A stretch of 64,000 nt of DNA from Butyricicoccus pullicaecorum (GCA_018366035.1 JAGZIW010000010.1:1-64000), one strand, 5' to 3'. Numbered from the stretch's first letter, positions 51,489 to 60,403 are shown. Numbers and translations are program-made. The notes: a model not told the origin generated them from the sequence alone.

Positions 51489-52463
51489 TTATTTCATCTT
51501 CACATCTGGATTGATGAGATGCACACCAAATCCTGCAATCTCAATATCCAAGTAAACAAAATTGATAAGCTTTGTCTTTTTATTTCGTGTAATACTGGAT
51601 TCTACAAATTGAATCCCCTTTTTCCCCAAATAATACATTGCCTTTTCCGGATATGGTGTATAAATACCAATATGTCCATGGGTTCCGCGACCGGCGGCAT
51701 TGAGGATTTCAAAACCTTTGCCCGCAAAATGAGATTTTGGTTTCTTATAATATTGGAATCCAAACAGGCTGCACAGTGTCTGTGCAGTTTGCAGTGCTTC
51801 CTCACAGGAATTCTGATTGACACCCAAATGAATCAGCTCATAGCCGAGCATGTCGTTGACCGCCTCTATGCCAGCCTGTGTCACGCGCTCCCAATCCTTG
51901 TGCATCATTGCATCTGCTGGCAGCATAAAGTCTCCGATTGCAGCCAGCACATTGGGCTGAGAAAGGTATGTATGCAGATTATCCGCTGTAATTCCTCCCG
52001 AAACGAGAAAACGCATATCTGCATAGGCATCATAAAACAGCTTGAGTGCCTGTGCACCGCCGCTTGTCTCCGCTGGGAAAAACTGCACACAGTCCAGCCC
52101 ATATGAAATCGCAGTCTCGATTTCGCTCGCGGTAGAAACGCCCGGGATTACAACAACATCATTTTCCTTACACCAGCAAATGACATCTTCCCGCAGTCCA
52201 GAGGTCGTAATCCACTTTGCACCGGCCTCTACTGCCTCCCTTGCCTGTGTAAAACCAATTATATTTGCGGCGCCGACCGCCATATCTGGATTTTCCTTTG
52301 CAATCCGTGCAATGGCTTTTGGAGCTGACTGCCCCAAACAGAGTATCGCCTCCAAATCCGCTTTCATCAGCGCATGTGCAAGCGGGACAGCGTCCTCCGC
52401 TTCATTGATCGATACCGCCGGTACCATACCCATACAGGAAATTTTGGAGATCAACGCATTCAT
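51489..52463 (-). CDS. KDPG-aldolase-like domain fused to a VOC domain; Schiff-base lysine replaced
   Basis: The 324-residue protein has a KDPG/KHG aldolase barrel (about 1-200) and a VOC metalloenzyme-type domain (about 208-324). In KDPG aldolase the Schiff-base lysine stands in the motif KFFPAE; here it reads VQFFPAE, with Gln127 encoded by CAG. The usual GAGTV is GAANI (64-68) and the T-rich E.T motif is not evident. The aldolase domain may therefore be inactive in the normal way. It is the first gene of the uronate operon, under two operator copies. Confidence 0.82.
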   Translation of the reverse strand: MNALISKISCMGMVPAVSINEAEDAVPLAHALMKADLEAILCLGQSAPKAIARIAKENPDMAVGAANIIGFTQAREAVEAGAKWITTSGLREDVICWCKENDVVVIPGVSTASEIETAISYGLDCVQFFPAETSGGAQALKLFYDAYADMRFLVSGGITADNLHTYLSQPNVLAAIGDFMLPADAMMHKDWERVTQAGIEAVNDMLGYELIHLGVNQNSCEEALQTAQTLCSLFGFQYYKKPKSHFAGKGFEILNAAGRGTHGHIGIYTPYPEKAMYYLGKKGIQFVESSITRNKKTKLINFVYLDIEIAGFGVHLINPDVKMK

Positions 52464-52520
52464 TCATCTATCTCTTCTTTCTTTTGATGTATCCATTTGC
52501 AATAACCAAAATGCGTCTTA

Positions 52521-52567
52521 GTAAATCGGTTCACCCAAAGTATAATTTAGTAAACCGGTTTTGTCAA
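52521..52567 (-). promoter_or_regulatory. Promoter of the aldolase-dhuD-dhuI operon with two operators
   Basis: On the minus strand TTGACA (52567-52562), a 17-bp spacer and TATACT (52544-52539). Operator GTAAACCGGTTTTG (52550-52563) fills the spacer and overlaps the -35, and a second, GTAAATCGGTTCAC (52521-52534), lies just past the start. Repression by the LacI protein encoded at 59261 is the simplest reading. Confidence 0.85.
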
Positions 52568-52673
52568 TAAAAATATTTAACTTTTTTTCTTTTTTCTTAA
52601 AATCTATACGCCGTACGTCCAAAAAAGAATTGTTGCACAAATTTTTACATCATTCTTTTAGCAATAGTAACAA

Positions 52674-52728
52674 TTGACAAGAAAACAGCAATCCTCTATA
52701 ATTATGCTCATCTGGTAAATCGGTTTAC
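52674..52728 (+). promoter_or_regulatory. Promoter and operator of the ugl-PTS-heparinase operon
   Basis: A full consensus promoter: TTGACA (52674-52679), 17 bp, TATAAT (52697-52702). The operator GTAAATCGGTTTAC (52715-52728), palindromic apart from one central pair, covers about +6 to +19. The stretch 52568-52673 between the divergent promoters is AT-rich and shows nothing else. Confidence 0.9.
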
Positions 52729-52804
52729 TTTGCAGGCCATTGTATCCGGTTCTGTAAAGTCATAAAAGCCTTATAATTTTTATCCCGATTGAAGAGGTGA
52801 TACC

Positions 52805-53995
52805 ATGGTTAGAACGGTAAACATCGAAGACCTTGCAAAACGCAGGGAATTCCTTGACACACCACGCATTACAAAAGAAGAAGCGACCGCAGCCTTTGAA
52901 CACTGCATCAAGCAGGTTGAGGCAAACATGGAGTATTTGCAGGACAAATTCCCTTGGCCTGCGACAAAAAATCTCCAGTATCCCATCATTGAAAACATTG
53001 AATGGACAGACGGATTCTGGACAGGCATGCTGTGGCTCTGTTATGAGTACACCGGCGACGAAAAGTTCCGCAAGCTGGCAGACCGCAACGTAGACAGTTT
53101 CCTGCACCGCGTTGAGAATAAAATCGAGCTTGACCATCATGATTTGGGATTTCTCTATTCCCTGTCGTGCGTCAGCGGCTTCAAACTGACCGGAAGCGAG
53201 AAAGCAAAGCGTGCTGCGCTGCTTGCAGCAGACAAGCTGCTCACCCGCTGGCAGGAAAAAGGCGAATTCCTTCAGGCATGGGGACCGTTTAACAGCAAGG
53301 AACATTACCGCTTTATCATTGACTGCATGCTGAACATTCCTCTGCTCTACTGGGCAAGCTCGGTTTCAGGCGATCCGCATTATGCAGAGATTGCACAAAA
53401 GCACTTTGAAACCAGCTGCAAGTATGTCATTCGTGACGATGCCAGTGCCTTCCACACCTTCTATATGAATCCGGAAACCGGCGGTCCGGACCACGGCGCA
53501 ACCCGTCAGGGCTATACTGACGACAGCGCATGGGCACGCGGACAGGCTTGGGGCATTTACGGTATCCCGCTCAATGTGCGCTACACCCATCAGGTCGAGT
53601 ATGCCGAGCTGTACCGCGGTATGCTCAACTACTTCCTCAACCGCCTGCCAGAGGATAATGTCTGCTACTGGGACCTGATTTTCACCGACAAGGACAATCA
53701 GCCGCGCGACTCCAGCGCAGCAGCCATTGCGGTCTGCGGTATTCTGGAAATGGATCGTCATGTTCCGGCAGACTTTGCAGACAAGGAAACGTATCTGGGT
53801 GCTGCCTCCAACATGCTTCGCTCCCTTATCAAAAATTACACCAGCGAGACCGTTGCGCTCGGGGCACCGATCCTGTACCATGGCGTATACAGCTGGCATT
53901 CCGGCAAGGGTGTTGATGAGGGCAATATTTGGGGCGACTACTTCTATATGGAAGCACTGCTTCGCTGCATAAAGGACTGGAACCCTTACTGGTAA
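52805..53995 (+). CDS. ugl: Unsaturated glucuronyl hydrolase (GH88)
   Basis: UGL removes the unsaturated uronic acid from oligosaccharides made by polysaccharide lyases. The 396-residue protein has the GH88 alpha/alpha barrel motifs WTDGFWTGMLWL (68-79), DHHDLGF with Asp113, and FIIDCMLNIPLLYWAS with Asp173. The two aspartates correspond to the pair needed for hydration of the double bond. No signal peptide, so it acts in the cytoplasm after PTS import. It opens an operon with PTS IIB, IIC, IID. Confidence 0.95.
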   Translation: MVRTVNIEDLAKRREFLDTPRITKEEATAAFEHCIKQVEANMEYLQDKFPWPATKNLQYPIIENIEWTDGFWTGMLWLCYEYTGDEKFRKLADRNVDSFLHRVENKIELDHHDLGFLYSLSCVSGFKLTGSEKAKRAALLAADKLLTRWQEKGEFLQAWGPFNSKEHYRFIIDCMLNIPLLYWASSVSGDPHYAEIAQKHFETSCKYVIRDDASAFHTFYMNPETGGPDHGATRQGYTDDSAWARGQAWGIYGIPLNVRYTHQVEYAELYRGMLNYFLNRLPEDNVCYWDLIFTDKDNQPRDSSAAAIAVCGILEMDRHVPADFADKETYLGAASNMLRSLIKNYTSETVALGAPILYHGVYSWHSGKGVDEGNIWGDYFYMEALLRCIKDWNPYW

Positions 53996-54031
53996 TTCAA
54001 AAATTATTTTAAGGAAAGAGAGAATACAATT

Positions 54032-54523
54032 ATGAGCACACCAAACATTATGATGACCCGTATTGACGAGCGACTGGTTCACGGACAGGGTCAACTGTGG
54101 ATCAAATCTCTGGGCGCAAACACTGTTATCGTTGCAAATGATGCTGCCGCAGAGGACACCATGTCCCAGACCCTCATGAAAACTGGTATCCCAAAAGAGG
54201 TTGCTATGCGCTTCTATCCGGTTCAGAAGGTCATTGACATCATTCACAAGGCAAATCCTGCACAGAACATCTTCATTATCGTAAAAGACTGCGCAGATGC
54301 GCTGCGTCTGGTTGCCGGCAATGTGCCGATCAAGAAGATCAATATTGGCAACATTCACAATGCAGAGGGAAAAGAAAAGGTAACACGTTCCATCTTCCTC
54401 GGTGCAGAGGACAAGGCTGCTCTGAGAGAAATGATTGAAAAGTATGGGATCGAATTCGACACGCAGACTACTCCAAGCGGCGTAGACGGCAGTGTTGAGG
54501 TCAACATCAAGGATTACCTTTAA
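54032..54523 (+). CDS. PTS mannose/sorbose-family IIB component
   Basis: IIB passes phosphate from IIA to the sugar during import. The 163-residue protein has the phospho-histidine H17 in the family motif RIDERLVHGQ and otherwise normal length. Context with ugl points to an AgaV-type component for unsaturated glycosaminoglycan disaccharides. No IIA gene is present in the locus. Confidence 0.93.
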   Translation: MSTPNIMMTRIDERLVHGQGQLWIKSLGANTVIVANDAAAEDTMSQTLMKTGIPKEVAMRFYPVQKVIDIIHKANPAQNIFIIVKDCADALRLVAGNVPIKKINIGNIHNAEGKEKVTRSIFLGAEDKAALREMIEKYGIEFDTQTTPSGVDGSVEVNIKDYL

Positions 54524-54574
54524 GTCTCATCACAAAAACGAAACTGTCATTGATATAGAAAGGAAAATGGAAGT

Positions 54575-55369
54575 ATGATGGAAATTACTCTTGTCCAATC
54601 CATTCTCATTGGTCTTTGGACTGCATTCTGTTATGCTGGTATGTTGTGGGGCATCTATACAAACAGATGTATTGTATTGAGTTTTGGTGTTGGTGTTATC
54701 TTGGGGGATATCCCAACCGCTCTGCAGTGCGGCGCAATCGGCGAACTTGCATTTATGGGCTTTGGTGTTGGTGCTGGTGGTACCGTTCCGCCAAACCCAA
54801 TCGGCCCCGGCATCATCGGTACACTGATGGCAATCACCATGTCAAATGTGACACCGGAAAGTGCGCTCCCGATTTCTATCCCGTTTGCAGTTGCGATCCA
54901 GTTCTTGCAGACCGCAATTTATACCTTCCGTGCAGGCGCTCCGGAAACCGCTGCACATGCACTCGAAAAGCATCAGTTCGGCAAATTCCGCCGCACCGCA
55001 AATATGACTGTCGTTCTGTTTGCAGTCTGCGGCTTTGCACTCGGCTTCCTCGGCGCATTCAGCATGGAAACCCTGAGCAAGCTGGTAGAGCTCATTCCAC
55101 AGTGGCTGCTCAACGGTCTGTCTGTTGCCGGCGGTATGCTGCCTGCTATCGGCTTTGCAATGATTATGAGCGTTATGTTGAAAAAGGAATTCATTCCGTT
55201 TGCTCTGCTTGGATACATTTGCGCTGCATACTTCAAGCTGCCGATTATCGGTATCGCACTGGTTGGTGCTGTATTTGCAATCAAGCACTATAACGAATCT
55301 TCAAATGTTGCAGCAGCAGCTGCATCTGCTGGCGGCGCACAGGAGGTAGAACACGATGACTGGATCTAA
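54575..55369 (+). CDS. PTS mannose/sorbose-family IIC component
   Basis: The 264-residue membrane protein has about seven to eight helices and the family pattern FGVGVILGDIPTALQCGAIGELAFMG near the N-terminus (cited here as GDIPTALQCGAIGEL) and GAGGTVPPNP. With IID it forms the membrane channel. AAAGGAAAATGGAAG precedes the ATG. The end overlaps IID by 14 nt. Confidence 0.93.
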   Translation: MMEITLVQSILIGLWTAFCYAGMLWGIYTNRCIVLSFGVGVILGDIPTALQCGAIGELAFMGFGVGAGGTVPPNPIGPGIIGTLMAITMSNVTPESALPISIPFAVAIQFLQTAIYTFRAGAPETAAHALEKHQFGKFRRTANMTVVLFAVCGFALGFLGAFSMETLSKLVELIPQWLLNGLSVAGGMLPAIGFAMIMSVMLKKEFIPFALLGYICAAYFKLPIIGIALVGAVFAIKHYNESSNVAAAAASAGGAQEVEHDDWI

Positions 55370-56174
55370 TAAGCTGACCAAAAAAGACTATTTGAAAACC
55401 ACCCTGCGTGCATATTTCCTGCAGAATGGTTTTAATTACAGTAACTATCAGGGCTTGGGCTACTCGCTGGCAATGTTCCCTGCATTTAAGAAGCTCTACG
55501 GCGACGACCCTGATCGCTTGGCGCAGGAGCTGAAAGACAACGGCGAGTTCTACAACACAAACCCAAACCTTCTGCCGTTCATCACCTCCATACACCTTGC
55601 AATGGCTGACAACGGTATGTCATACAGCGAGATCCGCGGCATCAAAATGGCGCTCATGGGTCCTTTGGCTGGTATTGGTGATTCCCTTTCCCAGTTCTGC
55701 CTTGCACCGCTGTTCTCCACCATCTTTGCTTCCATGGCAATGGACGGCATCTCCATTGCACCGCTGCTGTTCCTGCTTGCAATGAACAGTGTACTGCTCA
55801 TCTTGAAGCTTGTAATGGGCAATTACGGCATGAAACTCGGCACCAGCATGATTGATAAGCTCAGTGAAAAGATGGGTGCGATTTCCGATGCTGCGGGTAT
55901 GATCGGTGTTACAGTCATCGCCGGTCTGGCTGCTACCTTTGTTAAAATCAATGTTGCAATCAGCTTGGCCGCCGGTGAAATGCAGGAAGGTGTCAAACAA
56001 TCCACAGTGGATATCCAAGCCATGCTGGATAAGGTGGCGCCGGCACTTCTGCCAATCCTCTATACGATGCTGATGTACTACTTAATCAAGAAAAAGAATG
56101 TAACGACCTACTGGTTGGTTCTTCTGACAGTTGTACTGGGTGTTGTACTCAGCTTCTTCGGTATTCTGTGTTAA
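55356..56174 (+). CDS. PTS mannose/sorbose-family IID component
   Basis: The 272-residue protein has QNGFNYSNYQGLGYS near the N-terminus and MGPLAGIGDSL in the middle, typical of IID, with helices concentrated in the C-terminal half. It is translationally coupled to IIC. With IIB and IIC it completes the permease except for IIA. Confidence 0.93.
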   Translation: MTGSNKLTKKDYLKTTLRAYFLQNGFNYSNYQGLGYSLAMFPAFKKLYGDDPDRLAQELKDNGEFYNTNPNLLPFITSIHLAMADNGMSYSEIRGIKMALMGPLAGIGDSLSQFCLAPLFSTIFASMAMDGISIAPLLFLLAMNSVLLILKLVMGNYGMKLGTSMIDKLSEKMGAISDAAGMIGVTVIAGLAATFVKINVAISLAAGEMQEGVKQSTVDIQAMLDKVAPALLPILYTMLMYYLIKKKNVTTYWLVLLTVVLGVVLSFFGILC

Positions 56175-56241
56175 CAAAGAGAACGGGAGTTGCGAACTAT
56201 CGCAGCTCCCGTTTGTTCTCTCGATAAAGAGGTATCCTACT

Positions 56242-58191
56242 ATGAATTTTATGAAATCATCTCTCGACTTCCTCATTGCCCAAAAAGATATAGGTACAAT
56301 CCCGTCCTTCATCAGTGAGACAGAAAAATCACTCATTTTCCAGCGTGCAGACGAGCTTATCGAGCAAACCTTCATTTTTGACAAGCCTTGGGATATGGAG
56401 CGCTGTCTTACCCCCTACCACCTTGCGCAGTTGGACTGGAACACCCAGCGCAACAACGATGAGGAATGGTGCTTTATGTTAAACCGCATGGACTACTTAG
56501 ACTATTTAATCCTTGCAGCACTTTTGTCTCATGAGATAAAATATGCGGAAAAGGCAAAACTTTATATTTTGGACTGGATCACTGCACACCCCACACTCAA
56601 ACCGGAACCGTCCACCCGCACGCTGGACACTGGAATCCGTGTGATGAACTGGTTTGAAGCGCTTCCCTATCTCGAATTTCTTGGGTGCCTTTCCGATTGT
56701 GAACGTGAAAAAATCGGGCACAGCATACAGGCACAGCTTGCATACCTCAAAAACGCCTATCTGTCAAAGTATAAGACCAGCAACTGGGGCAGTATCCAGA
56801 CCTGTGCAATCGTATCCATTCTGCCCTTCCTCCTAGAAGATTACAAGAAAGATTCTCTGTATATCTGGGCAAAAAACGAGATGGAACTGCAATTCTCCAT
56901 TCAGGTATATCCAGATGGTATGCACTGGGAGCAGTCCACAATGTACCATATCGAAGTGCTCAATTATGGTATGAAGGCGCTCTATTATATGGGACTGCGC
57001 AGGGAAAGCAGCACCATACAGCAGCCTGTCTATCGGCTTGCTGCGTCACTCCTCTATCAGCTCACCCCCTCCGGCGGCATCGAAACCTTCGGCGACAGCG
57101 ATCGAGTCTGCGCACGTGATGTGTTTACACGAGCAGCTGTACTCTTTTCGGATCCGCATTTCCGCTTTGCCGGTACAAAAACCTGTGACCTCGAAAGTAC
57201 CTATGTTCTTGGCGGTTCTGGTGCCGCACGCTATAACGCGATGCCTGCCGAACAGCCCGCACAGCTCTGCTATGACGGCACAGACAGCGGCATGTATGTA
57301 ATCCGCAGCAGTTGGGATCCAGATGCCAGTTTCACTATGTTTACAAATGGTTCTCTGGGCAGCGGACACGGACACAGCGACAATCTCCACATCTCACTCA
57401 CGCACAAAGGGCAGGAGATCCTCATTGACTCTGGACGTTATACCTACCGTGAGGACCATGCGCTGCGCACACAGCTCAAGGGCATGCAGGCACACAATAG
57501 CATCATTTTAGATGAACATGAATACTGCCTGCCCTCTGACAGCTGGGGCTATGCAGACTTTGGACTTCCTCTTAAAAACTATGTACGGCATGCAGACAAT
57601 ATCCATTACCTTGAAGGCTATATGATTGGGCATGAACCGCTGCAAATTTGGATACGCAAGGTCATTTTCATTGCCCCCTCCATTTGGCTCATTGTGGACG
57701 ATGTCAAGGCAGATGGTACCCATAAAGCACATACCCGTTTTCACTTTGACCCCAGCCTGACACTGGAAGCACAGGGTACACAGCTTTCCATTGCGGGCAC
57801 GTCACTCGTCATGACACCGCCGCACTGTGAAATGCTGCTCACCAAAGAGGCTTGTTCTCTTCGTTATAATGAGCAGCTCCCCCATACGGTTTTGCACTGT
57901 AAACAGTCCTTTGCCGATCATCTGAGCCAAATCACTGCATTTTATGACCATACCATACAAATGGAGGCTGTTCCGGTCTATCAAAATCTCACAGAAGTGA
58001 TGTCCCCTGAAATTGCGCAGGCGCGAAAATTCATTCTCTCAGAACAAGAAAGCTACACCATAGCGATATGCAGCCAAGAAATTTACAAAGGGAAGAAAGT
58101 CCTGTCCTGCGAAGGCATGCCTTATCATGCAAAATGTGTTGTCATTCATCAAATGGGCGACGAAAAACAGCTTATTATCTTGAAAGCCTAA
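56242..58191 (+). CDS. Heparinase II/III family lyase
   Basis: The 649-residue protein has an alpha-helical toroid (about 30-330) and a C-terminal beta-sandwich (about 350-640). GSGHGHSDNLHISLTHKGQEILIDSG (cited here as SGHGHSDNLHISL) is the family signature. Such lyases cut heparin, heparan sulfate or related uronic-acid polymers and leave unsaturated ends that Ugl takes. No signal peptide is visible, so it appears cytoplasmic, which is unusual for a lyase attacking polymers. The ATG at 56242 follows AAAGAGG; the frame upstream overlaps IID. Confidence 0.88.
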   Translation: MNFMKSSLDFLIAQKDIGTIPSFISETEKSLIFQRADELIEQTFIFDKPWDMERCLTPYHLAQLDWNTQRNNDEEWCFMLNRMDYLDYLILAALLSHEIKYAEKAKLYILDWITAHPTLKPEPSTRTLDTGIRVMNWFEALPYLEFLGCLSDCEREKIGHSIQAQLAYLKNAYLSKYKTSNWGSIQTCAIVSILPFLLEDYKKDSLYIWAKNEMELQFSIQVYPDGMHWEQSTMYHIEVLNYGMKALYYMGLRRESSTIQQPVYRLAASLLYQLTPSGGIETFGDSDRVCARDVFTRAAVLFSDPHFRFAGTKTCDLESTYVLGGSGAARYNAMPAEQPAQLCYDGTDSGMYVIRSSWDPDASFTMFTNGSLGSGHGHSDNLHISLTHKGQEILIDSGRYTYREDHALRTQLKGMQAHNSIILDEHEYCLPSDSWGYADFGLPLKNYVRHADNIHYLEGYMIGHEPLQIWIRKVIFIAPSIWLIVDDVKADGTHKAHTRFHFDPSLTLEAQGTQLSIAGTSLVMTPPHCEMLLTKEACSLRYNEQLPHTVLHCKQSFADHLSQITAFYDHTIQMEAVPVYQNLTEVMSPEIAQARKFILSEQESYTIAICSQEIYKGKKVLSCEGMPYHAKCVVIHQMGDEKQLIILKA

Positions 58192-58227
58192 AAAAATCCC
58201 GTAGGCAATCAATTGCCTGCGGGATTT
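58190..58227. terminator. Bidirectional terminator between heparinase and FAH genes
   Basis: AAATCCCG-AGGCAATT and its complement (58194-58227) form a stem of about 15 bp. On the minus strand a T7 run follows, ending the FAH gene; on the plus strand the T-run is short. Confidence 0.88.
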
Positions 58228-58235
58228 GCTATAAT

Positions 58236-59114
58236 TCAATCAATGATATTGGTCAAGGTTCCGATTTTTTCGATTTCACAGGTTACAACGTCTCCATGCT
58301 TTAGGAAACAAGGCGGCTGCATGCCCATGCCTACACCCGCAGGTGTACCTGTTGCGATAATGGTACCTGCCTTGAGCGTCATGCCCTGTGAGAGCTCCGC
58401 AACGATTTCATCAATGTTCGTAATCAAGGCGCTTGTTACACTGTCCTGACGCAGCTCTCCATTGACAGAGCAGCGGATCCCCAGTGCCGGCGGATAACTG
58501 ATCTCATCTGCTGTCACAATGCAAGGTCCCATCGGAGTATATCCGTCCAGAGATTTTCCAAAATACCACTGCTTATGTCCGGTTTGCAGATTGCGGGCAG
58601 AAATATCATTGATAATGGTGTATCCAAAAATATATTCCTGTACACGTTCTGCCGGTACATTGTAAGCATCTTTTCCCAAAATCACACCAAGCTCTACCTC
58701 ATAATCGAGACTGTCTACTAATCCCTCATACAGCGGAATCTTCCCGCCATCTGCATTGGCTTCCGAAACGCGCTTGGAAAAATAAATTGCCTTTGGGCGA
58801 TCGCCGAACGCTTCCTTGTCAAATCGTCCTGCTTCTTTGTGATGTGCGTCATAATTGATACCCAAACAGAGCACGTCCTGCATCGGGTGCGGAATCGGAG
58901 CGCGGCACACAATATCGGCATAGGCAATTGGTGAAACACCCTCCGGCTTGCACTTGAGCTTGTCCAGCTGCTCGGGTGTGATGGTGCAGATGAGCGTATT
59001 CATATCTGCAAAGGACAAGCCAAACGCACAAAGCGGATAAAACTCTCCTCCATCAAAGCCAACGCCAATCTGATCCTTCCCATCTAGGCTCTCACGATAT
59101 GTATAGAGTTTCAT
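58236..59114 (-). CDS. FAH-family hydrolase of the uronate regulon
   Basis: The 292-residue protein belongs to the fumarylacetoacetate hydrolase superfamily, with the metal motif DYEVELGVI, NDISARNLQ, GPCIVT and TGTPAGVGMG. Members hydrolyse C-C bonds of diketo acids, for example 2,4-diketo-3-deoxy-rhamnonate. The gene has the same operator as the ugl and dhu operons. I infer a role in a late step of uronate breakdown. GGGAGG precedes the ATG. Confidence 0.88.
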   Translation of the reverse strand: MKLYTYRESLDGKDQIGVGFDGGEFYPLCAFGLSFADMNTLICTITPEQLDKLKCKPEGVSPIAYADIVCRAPIPHPMQDVLCLGINYDAHHKEAGRFDKEAFGDRPKAIYFSKRVSEANADGGKIPLYEGLVDSLDYEVELGVILGKDAYNVPAERVQEYIFGYTIINDISARNLQTGHKQWYFGKSLDGYTPMGPCIVTADEISYPPALGIRCSVNGELRQDSVTSALITNIDEIVAELSQGMTLKAGTIIATGTPAGVGMGMQPPCFLKHGDVVTCEIEKIGTLTNIID

Positions 59115-59137
59115 TGGAACAACCTCCCTAATATTAA

Positions 59138-59185
59138 GTAAAACGGTTTATATATTCATGATACCAAGTTTTTCCCACTTGTCAA
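59138..59185 (-). promoter_or_regulatory. FAH gene promoter with LacI operator
   Basis: On the minus strand TTGACA (59185-59180), a 16-bp spacer and TATCAT (59163-59158). The operator GTAAAACGGTTTAT (59138-59151) begins at the predicted start site. Confidence 0.82.
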
Positions 59186-59201
59186 CCCATATTATATTGG
59201 A

Positions 59202-59230
59202 TTGCATTTCGTGAATGAATATGATAGACT
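59202..59230 (+). promoter_or_regulatory. Promoter of the lacI-type gene
   Basis: TTGCAT (59202-59207), 17 bp, TAGACT (59225-59230). It carries no copy of the operator, so strong autorepression is not expected. Confidence 0.6.
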
Positions 59231-59260
59231 AAATTTATCCATGTGAAAAGGAGTATTTCC

Positions 59261-60265
59261 ATGTCATCTAAACAAAAAATGACCATACAAGAAATCGCCG
59301 ATGAAGCGCAGGTTTCAAAGACAACCGTTTCTTTTTTTCTAAATGGAAAACGGGAAAAAATGTCTGCCAGCACATGGAACCGCATTGCAAAGGTTGTCAA
59401 AAAGCATGACTATCGCCCCAGTGCGACAGCGCGGCTTATGACCGCCAAGCACTCCTGCCTGCTTGGCGTCTTGATTGGTGATATCACGCACCCCTTTTCC
59501 AATCATCTTGTGAAAGGCATTGCACAAGTATGCCGCGAAGGTAAATATCAGGTGCTCATCGGAACCAGTGAATACGAACCAGATGCCGAGCTCAATCATA
59601 TCGACCGTATGATCGACATGGGGGTAGACGGGCTGATTCTGCAGCCCTGTGGAAATCCCCATATTTCCATTGAAAAACTCAATCGTGCAGGGATTCCGGT
59701 CGTGTGTATCGACAGCAATCCAGAAGGGCTTCCCCTTTGGGTCGTCACAAACAACTATGAAGCGACCTTTGACGCCATCACCACCTGTATCGAGCACGGC
59801 TACGAGCAAGTCATTCTGTTCTCGGCAGAGCCCAATGTTCTGACTTCTCGTCATGACCGCTATCAGGGCTGTCTCGATGCCCTAAAGGCAAAGAATATTC
59901 CCTGCCATATTCAAATCGTTGATGCACACACGCCTGCAAACGAAATTTTACAAACCGTGGAACAGCACTATCCTCAAGGGCGCACATTGGTTTTCGTGCC
60001 AAACTGCTGGCTCTTGCCCAATGTCTTTACCGCGCTCAAACCGCTGCATGCACAGATTCCCAATCAGCTGGGTATTTTAGGCTTTGACAATGAAGATTGG
60101 GCTTCCCTTTCCATGCCCACCGTTTCCACCATTGTACAGCCAGCCTTTCAGGAGGGTGCCACCGCGGCAGCACTGCTTATCGATCACATTCGCGAACGCA
60201 TTGAAAACCCGCCGACGGTCACGCTCTCCTGCGAAGTCATGTGGCGCGATTCCACCGCACTTTGA
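59261..60265 (+). CDS. LacI-family regulator of the uronate regulon
   Basis: The 334-residue protein has the LacI helix-turn-helix (about 7-55; QEIADEAQVSKTTVSFFLNG) and a periplasmic-binding-protein-like effector domain (about 62-330). It is in the position of RegR of streptococcal hyaluronan/heparin loci. The operator GTAAAnCGGTTTAC found at four places nearby is a typical LacI-family palindrome with central CG. The ATG at 59261 follows AAGGAG; the longer frame is unsupported. The inducer is probably an uronate intermediate. Confidence 0.9.
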   Translation: MSSKQKMTIQEIADEAQVSKTTVSFFLNGKREKMSASTWNRIAKVVKKHDYRPSATARLMTAKHSCLLGVLIGDITHPFSNHLVKGIAQVCREGKYQVLIGTSEYEPDAELNHIDRMIDMGVDGLILQPCGNPHISIEKLNRAGIPVVCIDSNPEGLPLWVVTNNYEATFDAITTCIEHGYEQVILFSAEPNVLTSRHDRYQGCLDALKAKNIPCHIQIVDAHTPANEILQTVEQHYPQGRTLVFVPNCWLLPNVFTALKPLHAQIPNQLGILGFDNEDWASLSMPTVSTIVQPAFQEGATAAALLIDHIRERIENPPTVTLSCEVMWRDSTAL

Positions 60266-60403
60266 TATACTGTCGAATGCACAGAATCCAATCCTTAGCA
60301 TACTTTCGATAGATATCTTCTATCCGTGTTTTGACTTGCCGAAACACTTTCTTATTGTTCATGATTTGGTACTCATAGTACTGCTGTGCTGACTGTTAGA
60401 GTC

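Noticed and set aside
52521..52728. CcpA cre sites
   Set aside because: Aligned on the central CG, the sites mismatch cre at the outer TG and CA positions and fit a palindrome GTAAANCGGTTTAC better, consistent with the local LacI protein.
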